From Aerosticca soli (lineage in GTDB: Bacteria; Pseudomonadota; Gammaproteobacteria; Xanthomonadales; Rhodanobacteraceae): a stretch of DNA of 64,000 bases. The position numbers were made by a program, and so were the translations under genes. Shown here piece after piece: positions 1-8,523 of this stretch. Within the stretch, counting starts at the first letter, position 1; each line of letters opens with the position of its first letter. The notes below the pieces were generated by a model that was not told where the DNA came from, did no database searches, and saw nothing but the letters and a program-made list of their open reading frames with translations. The DNA is taken from NCBI RefSeq assembly GCF_003967035.1, contig NZ_AP018560.1, positions 1,263,001 through 1,327,000 on the forward strand, given 5' to 3'.

Positions 1-1274
1 TGTCCATGGATACCGTGGACGAGGCGGTGCGGCGCGTGCTGCGGGTGAAGTTCGCGCTCGGCCTGTTCGAGCATCCCTATGCGCAGGGCACCGAGGTGAC
101 GCGCGCGCTGCCCGAGCACCGCCCGCTCGCGCGGCGGGCGGCGGCCGAGTCCTTCGTGCTGCTGCAGAACGCGCCGTTCGGCGGCGCCGCGGTGCTGCCG
201 CTGGCCAAGAGCGTCAAGCGCGTCGCCCTGATCGGCCCGCTGGCGGACAACCCCAACGAGATGCAGGGCGCCTGGGCCGGCGCGCCCCATCCGGAAGACG
301 TGGTCACCCTGCGCGCGGCCCTGGAATCCCGCCTGGCCGCGCGCGGCGGTGCGCTCGTCTATGCGCAGGGCGCGACCATCACCGGCGAGGGCGCGGAGGA
401 TTTCTCCGCCGCCACTCGTGCGGCGGCACAGGCCGACGTGGTGGTGATGGCGCTCGGTGAGTCCAGCGCGATGAGCGGCGAGGCCGGCTCGCGGGCGTTC
501 CTCGATTTGCCGGGTCATCAGCAGCAGTTGCTCGAGGCGGTGGCGGCGACCGGCAAGCCGGTGGTGCTGGTGGTGTTCTCCGGGCGGCCGTTGGTGCTCG
601 ACTGGGCCGCCGCGCACGTGCCGGCGATCCTGGAAGCCTGGTTCCCGGGCGTGGAGGGTGGCAACGCGCTCGCCGACGTGCTGTTTGGCGACGTCGCGCC
701 TTCCGGCAAGCTGCCGATGAGCTTCCCCCGCGCGGTGGGTCAGGAACCGCTCTATTACGACCAGCTGCCGACCGGGCGTCCGGCCGGCAACGCCGATCTC
801 AGCAAGCCGCCGGTGGGCGACAGCCGCTACCTTTCCCGTTACATCGACGTGCCCAACGACGCGCTGTTTTCGTTCGGGCATGGCTTGAGCTACACCAGCT
901 TCGGCTATGCCGGCGTGCAGGTATCGCGGCCCAGCGTGCCGCTCGCCGAGGCCAACCGGCCGGGCGCCAGACAGCTCGTCACCGTCACCGCCACGGTGAC
1001 CAACACCGGTCCGCGCGAAGGCACCGAGGTGGTACAGCTTTATCTGCGCAACCTGGGCGCCAGCGTGGAGCAGCCGGTCCGCAGCCTCAAGGGTTTCCGC
1101 CGGGTCACCCTGAAACCCGGACAGTCGCAGCAGGTGAGCTTCACGCTCGGTTTCGACGAACTCGCCTTCTACGGCGTGGACAGCCGGCTGGTGGTCGAGC
1201 CCACCCACTACACGGTGTGGGTGGGCGGCAGCTCGCGGGCGACCGAGAGCGCGCAGTTCGTGGTGACGCCCTGA
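1..1274 (+). CDS. bglX: Beta-glucosidase BglX-like, GH3 family (3' part)
   Basis: C-terminal portion of a glycoside hydrolase family 3 enzyme; the reading frame runs in from before base 1, so the N-terminal TIM barrel with the nucleophile is outside the window. Visible parts are the alpha/beta sandwich domain (GEAGSR segment, the usual site of the acid/base Glu, then LDLPGHQQQLLEAV and the WFPGVEGGNALADVLFG stretch) and a C-terminal fibronectin-III-like domain over about the last 100 residues (VTNTGPREGTEVVQLYL). The family hydrolyses terminal beta-glucosides and is usually periplasmic in Gram-negatives. It ends 16 bases before the convergent sufE stop codon. The family is clear; substrate specificity (glucoside or xyloside) cannot be read from this part. 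Confidence 0.9.
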   Translation, partial: SMDTVDEAVRRVLRVKFALGLFEHPYAQGTEVTRALPEHRPLARRAAAESFVLLQNAPFGGAAVLPLAKSVKRVALIGPLADNPNEMQGAWAGAPHPEDVVTLRAALESRLAARGGALVYAQGATITGEGAEDFSAATRAAAQADVVVMALGESSAMSGEAGSRAFLDLPGHQQQLLEAVAATGKPVVLVVFSGRPLVLDWAAAHVPAILEAWFPGVEGGNALADVLFGDVAPSGKLPMSFPRAVGQEPLYYDQLPTGRPAGNADLSKPPVGDSRYLSRYIDVPNDALFSFGHGLSYTSFGYAGVQVSRPSVPLAEANRPGARQLVTVTATVTNTGPREGTEVVQLYLRNLGASVEQPVRSLKGFRRVTLKPGQSQQVSFTLGFDELAFYGVDSRLVVEPTHYTVWVGGSSRATESAQFVVTP

Positions 1275-1290
1275 AAAACGTGGTGCGCTT

Positions 1291-1743
1291 TCAGGCCGGC
1301 TTCTGCCCGGCCTGGACGCGGGCGGCGATGTCCTTGATCCGCGCCAGCATGGCGGCCAGGCCATTGGCGCGGGTGGGGGACAGATGGCGGCCGAGGCCAA
1401 TGGCCTCGATGAAAACGGGCTCGGTGGCGAGGATCTCCGCCGCCGGCCGGTCGGCATAGACACGCAGCAGGAGCGCGATCAGCCCGGAGACGATCGCCGA
1501 ATCGCTGCTTGCAGCCAAATGCAGGCGCGAGGCGTCGCCGCTGGCGACCAGCCAGACCTGCGACTGGCAGCCGTGCACACGGTTGGCCTCGGTCTTCCAT
1601 GCCTCCGGAAACGGCGGCAGCCGCTTGCCGAGGTCGATCAGATACTGGTAGCGCTCGCTCCAGTCACTGAAGTAGGCAAACTCATCGATGATCTGCTGCT
1701 GCGCCTCGGCGGCGCTCGTGGCTGGCGGCTGGGTGTCGTTCAT
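1291..1743 (-). CDS. sufE: SufE family cysteine desulfuration protein
   Basis: A 150-residue SufE/CsdE-type sulfur acceptor. These cytoplasmic proteins take persulfide sulfur from the desulfurase SufS or CsdA and pass it on for Fe-S cluster assembly. The conserved acceptor cysteine sits in the HGCQSQVWL motif near residue 59, and the length fits the family (about 140-150). The region before the motif (LGKRLPPFPEAWKTEANRV) is typical. No suf operon lies next to it; the neighbours are the beta-glucosidase (convergent) and cysS, upstream on the same strand with a gap of about 100 bases. SufE and CsdE cannot be told apart here. Confidence 0.92.
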   Translation of the reverse strand: MNDTQPPATSAAEAQQQIIDEFAYFSDWSERYQYLIDLGKRLPPFPEAWKTEANRVHGCQSQVWLVASGDASRLHLAASSDSAIVSGLIALLLRVYADRPAAEILATEPVFIEAIGLGRHLSPTRANGLAAMLARIKDIAARVQAGQKPA

Positions 1744-1849
1744 GCGGGCGATGGATGGGCTGTGAGGGCACGGAAGTTCGATGGAAAGGCGCCGCCTCAG
1801 CGAGGCAAGTCACGCAGGCCACGCATCAAGGCCTCGGCTTCGTGAGGGT

Positions 1850-3265
1850 TCAAGCGCGCCGGGACAGGCTCCAGCGCGTGCCCTGGGGGCCGTCTTCGAT
1901 GGTCACGCCCAGGGTAGCCAGTTCCTGGCGGATCGCGTCGGCGCGGGCGAAGTCGCGCGCGGCGCGTGCCGCCTGGCGCTCGGCGACGAGGGCCTCGATG
2001 CGGGCAGTGTCGAGCTCGGACACGGCCGGCCGGAACCAGTCCTGCGGGTCCTGCTGCAACAGGCCCAGGGCGTGGCCGCCGCCGAGGAGGCGCGCCTTGG
2101 CCCTGGCCAGCAGCGCCTGTTGCGCCGGTGCGAAACTGCCGTCGGGCTGTCGCGCATGGGTGAGGAGCTGCCGGGCGCGGGCGGCTTCCTCGTTGAGGGC
2201 GGCGAGTGCGGCCGGCGTGTTGAGGTCGTCCTCGAGCGCTGCCTCGATGTCCTCTGGCAGTTCCGCCTCCACCGTGCCGGCGCCGAGGTCGCGCAGCGTG
2301 CCGTAGAGCCTGTCCAGCGTGCGCCGGCTCTGTTCGACCAGAGCGTCGGACCATTCAAGCGGCTGGCGATAGTGCGCCGAAAGCAGGGCATAGCGCAGCG
2401 CTTCGGCCGGGTGCCGCTGCAGGAGATCGTGCACGCGCTCGATGTTGCCGAGCGACTTGCTCATCTTCGCGCCCTCGAAGGTGAGCATGCCGTTGTGCAG
2501 CCACCAGCGCGCGAAGGTCTTGCCGCCGTGGGCGCAGGTCGATTGGGCGATCTCGTTCTCATGGTGCGGGAAAAGCAGATCCACGCCGCCGGCGTGGATG
2601 TCGATGGTCTCGCCCAGGTGCGCCTCGCTCATCGCCGAGCATTCGATGTGCCAGCCCGGGCGGCCACGTCCCCAGGGGCTGTCCCAGCCCGGCAGTTCGG
2701 GCGGGGAGGGCTTCCACAGCACGAAATCGGCGGGGTTGCGCTTGTAGGGGGCCACTTCCACGCGCGCGCCGGCGATCAGTTCCTCGACGTTGCGGCCGGA
2801 GAGCCGGCCGTAGTCGGGATAGCTCGCCACGTCGAACAGCACATGGCCCTCGGCGACATAGGCATGGCCGCCGGCGATCAGTTTGTCGATCATCGCGATG
2901 ATCGGGCCGATGTGTTCGGTGGCGTAGGGCTCGACGTCCGGCGGCGCGACCCCGAGCGCGGCCATGTCCTCGTGATAGATCGCCGCATACCGGCGGGTGA
3001 TCTCGCCGATCGGCAAGCCGGCGGCCTGGGCGGCGGCGTTGATCTTGTCGTCCACGTCGGTGACGTTGCGTGCATAGACGACGCGCGGGTAGCGCCGGCG
3101 CAGCAGCCGTACCAGCACGTCGAACACCACCGGGCCGCGCGCGTTGCCGATGTGCACGTAGTGGTAGACCGTGGGACCGCACAGGTACAGGGTGACCCGC
3201 GACGGATCGCCCGGGACGAAGGGCAGGGTCTGGCGGCGCAGGCTGTCGTGGAGGCGAAGCGGCAT
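1850..3265 (-). CDS. cysS: Cysteinyl-tRNA synthetase
   Basis: Class I aminoacyl-tRNA synthetase, 471 residues, a normal length, that charges tRNA-Cys. The signature HIGN is at residues 38-41 and KMSKS near residue 268. Zinc/cysteine-recognition residues are visible as Cys29 (LYLCGPTVY), Cys in HIECSAMS and His in FPHHENE. The DALR anticodon-binding domain follows in the C-terminal third. The ATG at 3265 gives a start matching the family (MPLRLHDSL). On the other strand the glycine-zipper gene begins 154 bases away, so the promoters of both genes share that AT-richer intergenic stretch. Confidence 0.97.
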   Translation of the reverse strand: MPLRLHDSLRRQTLPFVPGDPSRVTLYLCGPTVYHYVHIGNARGPVVFDVLVRLLRRRYPRVVYARNVTDVDDKINAAAQAAGLPIGEITRRYAAIYHEDMAALGVAPPDVEPYATEHIGPIIAMIDKLIAGGHAYVAEGHVLFDVASYPDYGRLSGRNVEELIAGARVEVAPYKRNPADFVLWKPSPPELPGWDSPWGRGRPGWHIECSAMSEAHLGETIDIHAGGVDLLFPHHENEIAQSTCAHGGKTFARWWLHNGMLTFEGAKMSKSLGNIERVHDLLQRHPAEALRYALLSAHYRQPLEWSDALVEQSRRTLDRLYGTLRDLGAGTVEAELPEDIEAALEDDLNTPAALAALNEEAARARQLLTHARQPDGSFAPAQQALLARAKARLLGGGHALGLLQQDPQDWFRPAVSELDTARIEALVAERQAARAARDFARADAIRQELATLGVTIEDGPQGTRWSLSRRA

Positions 3266-3419
3266 GGGGGCGGTTATACGGTCGGCAGCCGGTCATCTTA
3301 ACAAGCGCTAAGCACCCCGGCGCGGAGCGTTTTTTTATAAGCGTCGATTCAGTGTGAACTTGGTGCAATGAGAGGCATAAAAAAAGCGTCTTTCCGATGC
3401 TCTTTCCCTGGGAGGTCGT

Positions 3420-3941
3420 ATGACCATGAAACCGATTCTGGCGCTGGTGCTGGCTCTGGCGGCAACTGGCGTGGCTGCGCAGCAACCACCGCGACCGGTC
3501 GAAGACAATGCTCACTATGGCTGGGCCGACGTGCTGCGTGTCGATCCGGTCTACGGCATCACCCGCACCGAGGAGCCGCACCGCGAATGCTATGAACAGC
3601 CGGTGGTGCGCCAGGACAGCAGCGGCAGTGCCGCCGGCACCATGCTCGGCGCGGTCGTGGGCGGCGTGCTCGGCCATACCATCGGCAAGGGCGACGGCCG
3701 GACCGCCGCAACCGTGGCCGGCGCCGTGGCCGGCGGCGCGGTCGGCAACCGGGTCTCACGCGGCGATGCCTACGAGACCACGCAGACCACCTGCCGCGAC
3801 GTCAGCACGGTGTCCGAGCAACGGCGCATCATCGGCTATGACGTCGAGTACCGCTATCGCGGCGAGGTCTATGTCTCGCGCCTGAGCTACGACCCGGGCG
3901 AACGCTTGCGGGTGCGGGTCAGCGTCTCGCCGGCCGATTGA
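3420..3941 (+). CDS. Glycine-zipper 2TM domain envelope protein
   Basis: A 173-residue exported protein: signal peptide at residues 1-21 (ALVLALAATGVAAQ), then a linker and a glycine-zipper hairpin around residues 70-110 (GTMLGAVVGGVLGHTIG, then AGAVAGGAVGNRVS), as in the SlyB/17-kDa surface antigen group. Members insert the Gly-rich hairpin into a membrane and are often stress-induced outer-membrane proteins. There is no lipobox, so it is not a lipoprotein here. Two cysteines flank the zipper (RECYEQP and TTCRDV) and may form a disulfide. A GGGAGG ribosome-binding site lies 4 bases before the ATG; a second ATG two codons on would also fit. A strong hairpin follows the stop. Confidence 0.85.
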   Translation: MTMKPILALVLALAATGVAAQQPPRPVEDNAHYGWADVLRVDPVYGITRTEEPHRECYEQPVVRQDSSGSAAGTMLGAVVGGVLGHTIGKGDGRTAATVAGAVAGGAVGNRVSRGDAYETTQTTCRDVSTVSEQRRIIGYDVEYRYRGEVYVSRLSYDPGERLRVRVSVSPAD

Positions 3942-3944
3942 TGT

Positions 3945-3978
3945 CGGGAGACCGCCGCCTGCGGGCAGCGGTCTCCCG
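3945..3978 (+). terminator. Hairpin after glycine-zipper gene
   Basis: A perfect 11-bp inverted repeat (3945-3955 with 3968-3978, 12-base loop) begins 4 bases after the stop codon. It lacks a T tract, so it may be a transcript-stabilising hairpin or a weak terminator separating this gene from the argF' leader. Confidence 0.55.
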
Positions 3979-4060
3979 TGGGTCCGCGCCGGCAGTCCGG
4001 CTCTTGTTGCACGGCAGCGCGAATGCGGTCATCATGCGCGCTCGAAACTGCTGATACCCC

Positions 4061-4165
4061 ATGTCCATAGACGTCTATACCGCCACCGTCCTGACCAGCG
4101 CCCGCATGGCCGCCGGCATGACTTCGCGCGCGCGCCGACCGCTCGACCGACATTCGGCCGGGTAG
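4061..4165 (+). CDS. Putative argF leader peptide (arginine attenuation)
   Basis: A 34-codon ORF that starts with MSIDVY and ends at TAG (4163-4165). Arginine is at positions 15, 23, 25, 26 and 30, so four arginines fall in eight codons near the end. It lies 125 bases before argF' and just before a terminator-type hairpin. The bases covering its last codons (4156-4163) can pair with the left arm of that hairpin. This is the layout of amino-acid attenuators such as hisL or pheL, with arginine as the sensed amino acid, which fits the downstream genes. The ribosome-binding site is weak. Translation and function are inferred from sequence only. Confidence 0.5.
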   Translation: MSIDVYTATVLTSARMAAGMTSRARRPLDRHSAG

Positions 4166-4227
4166 GCTGTCGCCAGCGTTTCATCGATATCGACGACAAA
4201 GAACCCGGCCCGCGTGCCGGGTTCTTT
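4156..4227 (+). promoter_or_regulatory. Predicted attenuator: antiterminator and terminator before argF'
   Basis: A 12-bp perfect stem (4198-4209 with 4216-4227, 6-base loop) is followed by a short T-rich run, like an intrinsic terminator. The 8 bases 4156-4163 are fully complementary to 4203-4210, so an alternative antiterminator hairpin excludes the terminator. A ribosome at the leader stop codon (4163-4165) would cover the antiterminator strand and allow termination; stalling at arginine codons 23-26 would leave it free. Pairings are seen directly; the regulatory logic is inference by analogy with known attenuators. Confidence 0.6.
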
Positions 4228-4290
4228 CGTTTCGACCAGGCATTTTCCAAACCCTTCCATCCACCACGCATTTCCTGAGGTCAGCGCCGC

Positions 4291-5298
4291 ATGCCACTTC
4301 GCCACTTCTTGACCACGCAGGATTACAGCCGCGCCGAGATCGACGCGTTGCTCGACGAAGCGGCCGCTTTCAAGCGCTCGCCCTTGGGGCGCCAGATGGC
4401 CGGCAAGTCGATCGCGCTGCTGTTCTTCAATCCGTCGATGCGCACGCGCACCAGCTTCGAGCTCGGCGCGTTCCAGCTCGGCGGGCACGCGGTGGTGCTC
4501 TCGCCCGGCAAGGACGCGTGGCCGATCGCCTTCGCGCCCGGCGAGGTGATGGACGGCGAGGCCGAGGAGCACGTCGCCGAGGTCGCGCGGGTGCTCAGCC
4601 GCTACGTCGATCTGATCGCCGTGCGCGCGTTCCCGAAGTTCAAGGACTGGGCAGAAGACCGCGAGGACCGCGTGATCAAGGCCTTCGCCCGCTATGCCAC
4701 CGTGCCGGTGATCAACATGGAGACCATCACCCATCCATGCCAGGAACTGGCCCACGCGCTGGCCCTGCGCGAGCGGCTGGGCAATCTGCAGAACCGCAAA
4801 TACGTGCTGACCTGGACCTACCATCCCAGGCCGCTCAACACCGCCGTGGCCAACTCGGCGCTGTTGATCGCCACCAAGCTCGGCATGGACGTGACCCTGC
4901 TGTGCCCGACGCCCGATTACGTGCTGGACGAGCGCTACATGCAGGCCGGCTACGAGAACGCCAAGGCCAGCGGCGGCTCGCTCAAGGTCAGCCACGACAT
5001 CGAGGAGGCCTATCGCGGCGCCCACGTGGTCTACGCCAAGAGCTGGGGCGCGCTGCCGTATTTCGGCCGCTGGGATGAGGAAAAGCCGATCCGCGAAGCC
5101 TACCGGCACTTCATCGTCGACGAGGCCAAGATGGCGCTCACCGACCACGGCCTGTTCAGCCACTGCCTGCCACTGCGGCGCAACGTCAAGGCCACCGATG
5201 CGGTGATGGACGCGCCGTACTGCTTCGCCATCGACGAGGCCGAGAACCGCCTGCACGTGCAGAAGGCGGTGATGACGTCGCTGCTCGGCCAGCCTTGA
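4291..5298 (+). CDS. argF': N-acetylornithine carbamoyltransferase
   Basis: A 335-residue transcarbamylase that converts N-acetyl-L-ornithine and carbamoyl phosphate to N-acetyl-L-citrulline, the Xanthomonas-type variant of the arginine pathway. The carbamoyl-phosphate loop SMRTRT is at residues 49-54 and Trp77 (KDAWPI) is present. Glu92 (AEEHV), the residue known to set acetyl- rather than succinylornithine specificity, is conserved, as is the lysine corresponding to the carboxylated Lys302 of the Xanthomonas enzyme (Lys300 here, RRNVKATDAV). HCLPLRR is also typical. It heads the arginine block and is probably controlled by the leader just upstream. A TGAGG lies 11 bases before the ATG. Confidence 0.95.
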   Translation: MPLRHFLTTQDYSRAEIDALLDEAAAFKRSPLGRQMAGKSIALLFFNPSMRTRTSFELGAFQLGGHAVVLSPGKDAWPIAFAPGEVMDGEAEEHVAEVARVLSRYVDLIAVRAFPKFKDWAEDREDRVIKAFARYATVPVINMETITHPCQELAHALALRERLGNLQNRKYVLTWTYHPRPLNTAVANSALLIATKLGMDVTLLCPTPDYVLDERYMQAGYENAKASGGSLKVSHDIEEAYRGAHVVYAKSWGALPYFGRWDEEKPIREAYRHFIVDEAKMALTDHGLFSHCLPLRRNVKATDAVMDAPYCFAIDEAENRLHVQKAVMTSLLGQP

Positions 5299-5307
5299 AG
5301 ACGGCCC

Positions 5308-5943
5308 ATGTATCTGCCCAAGGCCTTCGAGGAAACCCGCGCCGAGGTGCTGGATGCGCTGATGCGTGCGCATCCTTTCGCCACGCTGGTCGCCGTGCGC
5401 GACGGCCTGCCGCTCGCCCATCATCTGCCGCTCGCATGGGACGCGGAGAACCGGCGCTTGCAGGGACACGTGGCGCGCGGCAACGAGCTGGCGACACTCG
5501 ATGGCGCGCCGGTGCTGGCGATCTTCCAGGGGCCGCAAGGTTACGTGAGCCCCAACTGGTATCCGGGCAAGCACGAGACCGGTCGCGAGGTGCCGACCTG
5601 GAACTACGTCGTGGTGCATGCGCGCGGCCGCCTGCGCGTGATCGAGGATGCGCAGTGGCTGCGCGGTCTGCTGGGGCGGCTCACCGATCACCATGAGGCG
5701 GACGAGGCGATGCCCTGGCGCCTGAGCGATGCACCCGAGGACTACGTCGAGACGTTGTTGCGCGGCGTGGTCGGCATCGAGATCGCCGTCGACGGCTTGC
5801 AGGGCAAGTTCAAGCTCAGCCAGAACCATCCCGCGCGCAATCGCGCCGGCGTCGTCGCCGGCCTGCGTCGGCGTGCGCAGGGCGATGACGAGGCGCTGGC
5901 CGCCTTGATGCTGGCCGCCGGGGAATTGCGCGATGACGTCTGA
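5308..5943 (+). CDS. FMN-binding PaiB-type protein
   Basis: A 211-residue member of the PaiB family (annotated as FMN-binding negative transcriptional regulators), with a split-barrel flavin-binding fold. Diagnostic motifs are YVSPNWYPGKHE (near residue 80), VPTWNYVVVHA and GKFKLSQNHP. In Bacillus, PaiB works with the acetyltransferase PaiA in control of sporulation and protease genes; biochemical function elsewhere is poorly known. It starts 9 bases after argF' and precedes argG, so it is probably co-transcribed with the arginine genes, but nothing in the sequence ties it to the pathway. Confidence 0.88.
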   Translation: MYLPKAFEETRAEVLDALMRAHPFATLVAVRDGLPLAHHLPLAWDAENRRLQGHVARGNELATLDGAPVLAIFQGPQGYVSPNWYPGKHETGREVPTWNYVVVHARGRLRVIEDAQWLRGLLGRLTDHHEADEAMPWRLSDAPEDYVETLLRGVVGIEIAVDGLQGKFKLSQNHPARNRAGVVAGLRRRAQGDDEALAALMLAAGELRDDV

Positions 5944-6055
5944 ACGCCTCGCCCATCCAGTGAACTTCCCGGTGCGCTGTGAACCGCGCATCACGCCCGC
6001 GCCGCTTTAGCGACATTTAGCCATCCATCCTTCCATCGCACGGACACCCAAAACC

Positions 6056-7249
6056 ATGAGCCAAGACATCGTCCTCGCCTTCTCCGGCGGCCTCGACACC
6101 AGTTTCTGCGTGCCCTACCTGCGCGAGCGCGGCTGGAAAGTGCACACCGTGTTCGTCGATACCGGCGGCGTGGACGCGCAGGAGCGCGCCTACATCGAGC
6201 AGCGCGCAGCCGAACTCGGCGCCGCCACCCACGTCACCGTGGACGGCGGTCCGGCGCTGTGGGCGGGTTTCGTCAAGCCGTTCGTCTGGGCTGGCGAGGC
6301 TTATCAGGGCCAGTATCCGCTGCTGGTGTCGGATCGCTACCTGATCGTCGACGCCGCCATCGCCCGGGCCAAGGCGCTCGGTACCCGGGCGATCGCGCAC
6401 GGCTGTACGGGCATGGGCAACGACCAGGTGCGTTTCGACCTGGCGGTGAAGGCGCAGGGCGACTACGAGATCGTGGCGCCGATCCGCGAGATCCAGAAGG
6501 AGCACACCCACACCCGCGCCTACGAGCAGGCGTATCTGGAGCAGCGCGGCTTTCCCGTGCGCGCCAAGCAGAAGAGCTACACCATCAACGAGAATCTGCT
6601 CGGGGTGACGCTCTCGGGCGGCGAGATCGACGCATGGAAGACGCCGGGCGAGGGCGCGCGTGCCTGGTGCAGGCCACGGGCCGAGTGGCCATCGCGAAAA
6701 CTCGCCGTCAACCTCGCGTTCGAGCGCGGCGAGGCGGTGGCGCTCGATGGCGAGAAACTGCCCGGCGCCAAGCTGCTCGCCAGGCTCAACGCGCTGTTTG
6801 CGCCCTACGGCGTCGGCCGCGGCATGTATACCGGCGACACCACCATCGGCCTCAAGGGCCGCATCGTGTTCGAGGCACCGGGACTGATCGCGCTGCTCAT
6901 CGCGCATCGGGCGCTGGAGGAAGCCGTGTTGACCAAGCCGCAGAACCGCTTCAAGCCGGAGGTCGCGCGCAAGTGGGTGGAGCTGGTCTACGAGGGTTTC
7001 TACCACGATCCGCTCAAGACCGACCTCGAGGCTTTTCTCGCCTCCAGCCAGCGCTGCGTCAACGGCGAGGTGGTGCTGGAGACCGAGGGCGGCACGGTGA
7101 CCGCCAGCGAAATCCGCTCGCCGCACATCCTGGCGAGCGGCAGCGCCACCTACGCGCAATCGGCCGACTGGGGCGTGGCCGAGGCCGAGGGGTTCATCAA
7201 GCTCTACGGCATGAGTTCGACGCTGTGGGCAAAGGTCAATCAGCAGTGA
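6056..7249 (+). CDS. argG: Argininosuccinate synthase
   Basis: A 397-residue synthase that joins citrulline and aspartate with ATP cleavage to give argininosuccinate. The ATP pyrophosphatase P-loop [10 protein letters not shown] is near residues 8-17; [13 protein letters not shown] and the PIREIQKEH stretch are typical. The DNA between paiB and argG (112 bases) shows no clear hairpin. In the predicted pathway its citrulline comes from ArgE-catalysed deacetylation of acetylcitrulline. Confidence 0.96.
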   Translation: MSQDIVLAFSGGLDTSFCVPYLRERGWKVHTVFVDTGGVDAQERAYIEQRAAELGAATHVTVDGGPALWAGFVKPFVWAGEAYQGQYPLLVSDRYLIVDAAIARAKALGTRAIAHGCTGMGNDQVRFDLAVKAQGDYEIVAPIREIQKEHTHTRAYEQAYLEQRGFPVRAKQKSYTINENLLGVTLSGGEIDAWKTPGEGARAWCRPRAEWPSRKLAVNLAFERGEAVALDGEKLPGAKLLARLNALFAPYGVGRGMYTGDTTIGLKGRIVFEAPGLIALLIAHRALEEAVLTKPQNRFKPEVARKWVELVYEGFYHDPLKTDLEAFLASSQRCVNGEVVLETEGGTVTASEIRSPHILASGSATYAQSADWGVAEAEGFIKLYGMSSTLWAKVNQQ

Positions 7250-7289
7250 TCGCGTGCCTCGTCCACGGCCTGGCCGCGGAGGGCAGGGC

Positions 7290-8423
7290 ATGAACGCGCT
7301 GCTCGACGCCACCTTGCGCCATCTCGCCGCGCTGGTCACCTTCGATACGCGCAATCCGCCACGGGCGATCGATACCGGCGGCATCTTCGATTACCTGCGC
7401 GCGCACTTGCCGGGCTTTCGCTTCACCCTGACCGACCATGGCGCCGGCGCGGTGAGCCTGCATGCGGTACGCGGGCGGCCGCGGCTGCTCTTCAACGTGC
7501 ATCTGGACACGGTGCCGGCTTCGCCGCAGTGGAGCGCCGATCCGTTCGTGCTGCGCGTGCAGGCCGATCGCGCGATCGGGCTCGGCGCCTGTGACATCAA
7601 GGGCGCGGCGGCGGCAATGCTGGCGGCGGCCCATGCCGGCGACGGCGACATGGCGATCCTGTTCACCACCGACGAGGAAGCCAACGACGCGCGCTGCATC
7701 GCCGGGTTTCTCGCGGCGCATCCGGCGTACGAGGCGGTGATCGTCGCCGAGCCGACCCGCGGCGAGGCGGTGCTGGCGCATCGCGGCATCCATTCGGTGC
7801 AGGTGCGCTTCGCCGGCCACGCCGGTCACGCTTCCGGCGTGCAGCGTCCCGGCGACAGCGCCGTGCATCAGCTGGTGCGCTGGGGCGCGGCCGCGCTCGA
7901 TCACGTGCAGTCGCTGGCGCATGCGCGCTTTGGCGGACTCACCGGTCTGCGCTTCAACATCGGCCGCGTCGAGGGCGGCATCAAGGCCAACGTGATCGCG
8001 CCGGAAGCGGAGGCACGCTTCGGGTTCCGGCCCTTGCCGAGCATGGATCCGGATGCGCTGCTGGAAACCTTCCGCACGCTGGTCGAGCCGCAGCCGGTCG
8101 GCTTTGCCGAGCTGTTCCGCGGTCCCGCGCTGCCGGCCGGCGACATCGCCCATGCGGAGGCGCGCAGGCTCGCCGCGCGCGATCTCGCCGAAGCGCTGGG
8201 CCTTTCGATCGGCCACGCGGTGGATTTCTGGACCGAGGCCTCGCTGTTCTCCGCCGCCGGCTACACGGCCTTCGTCTGTGGTCCGGGCGACATCGCCCAG
8301 GCGCATACGGCAGACGAATGGGTGGCGCTCGATCAGCTCGAGCACTATGCCCAGGCCATCCACCGCATCATCGGCAAGCGCGGCCCCGCAAGGCCGCTTT
8401 CCGGTTCTTGCGTTCGAGGGTGA
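7290..8423 (+). CDS. argE: Acetylcitrulline/acetylornithine deacetylase (M20 family)
   Basis: A 377-residue M20 metallohydrolase. Metal-site motifs are visible: [10 protein letters not shown] (His-x-Asp), the GACDIKG Asp and the DEEAND Glu pair; a second-domain His is in HAGHASG. Because the cluster makes acetylcitrulline through ArgF', the substrate is expected to be N-acetylcitrulline, as shown for the Xanthomonas enzyme; acetylornithine activity is possible. An upstream in-frame GTG at 7254 exists, but the ATG at 7290 has a GGGCAGGG ribosome-binding site and matches the family N-terminus. A terminator-like hairpin follows the stop. Confidence 0.92.
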   Translation: MNALLDATLRHLAALVTFDTRNPPRAIDTGGIFDYLRAHLPGFRFTLTDHGAGAVSLHAVRGRPRLLFNVHLDTVPASPQWSADPFVLRVQADRAIGLGACDIKGAAAAMLAAAHAGDGDMAILFTTDEEANDARCIAGFLAAHPAYEAVIVAEPTRGEAVLAHRGIHSVQVRFAGHAGHASGVQRPGDSAVHQLVRWGAAALDHVQSLAHARFGGLTGLRFNIGRVEGGIKANVIAPEAEARFGFRPLPSMDPDALLETFRTLVEPQPVGFAELFRGPALPAGDIAHAEARRLAARDLAEALGLSIGHAVDFWTEASLFSAAGYTAFVCGPGDIAQAHTADEWVALDQLEHYAQAIHRIIGKRGPARPLSGSCVRG

Positions 8424-8435
8424 GTGCAAACTTGA

Positions 8436-8463
8436 AAAGTGCGGCCATGGATGGTCGCTTTTT
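8436..8463 (+). terminator. Terminator-like hairpin between argE and argB
   Basis: Bases 8436-8447 pair with 8452-8462 (about 11 bp with one bulged T and G-T pairs), with a 4-base loop, and are followed by a run of five T (8459-8463). A second small inverted repeat (GCGTTC/GAACGC) follows at about 8471-8493. It could end an argF'-argE transcript or act as an internal attenuator. Confidence 0.55.
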
Positions 8464-8523
8464 GATTCTCGCGTTCTAAAAAAAGGCGAACGCAAAAGAC
8501 AAGCCGCACAGGAACATGTGACC

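Noticed and set aside
3990-4060. Sigma-70 promoter for the argF' leader
   Set aside because: Best candidate boxes (TTGCAC and CATCAT, 17 bases apart) match the consensus too weakly to report as a feature.
4075-5994. 639-residue open frame antisense to argF' and paiB
   Set aside because: Long antisense frames are expected in very GC-rich DNA; composition is Arg/His/Gly/Gln-rich with no known motif, and the plus strand holds well-defined genes.
8448-8480. A 10-codon ORF in the argE-argB gap as a second arginine leader peptide
   Set aside because: Only one arginine codon, no ribosome-binding site and it overlaps the hairpin.
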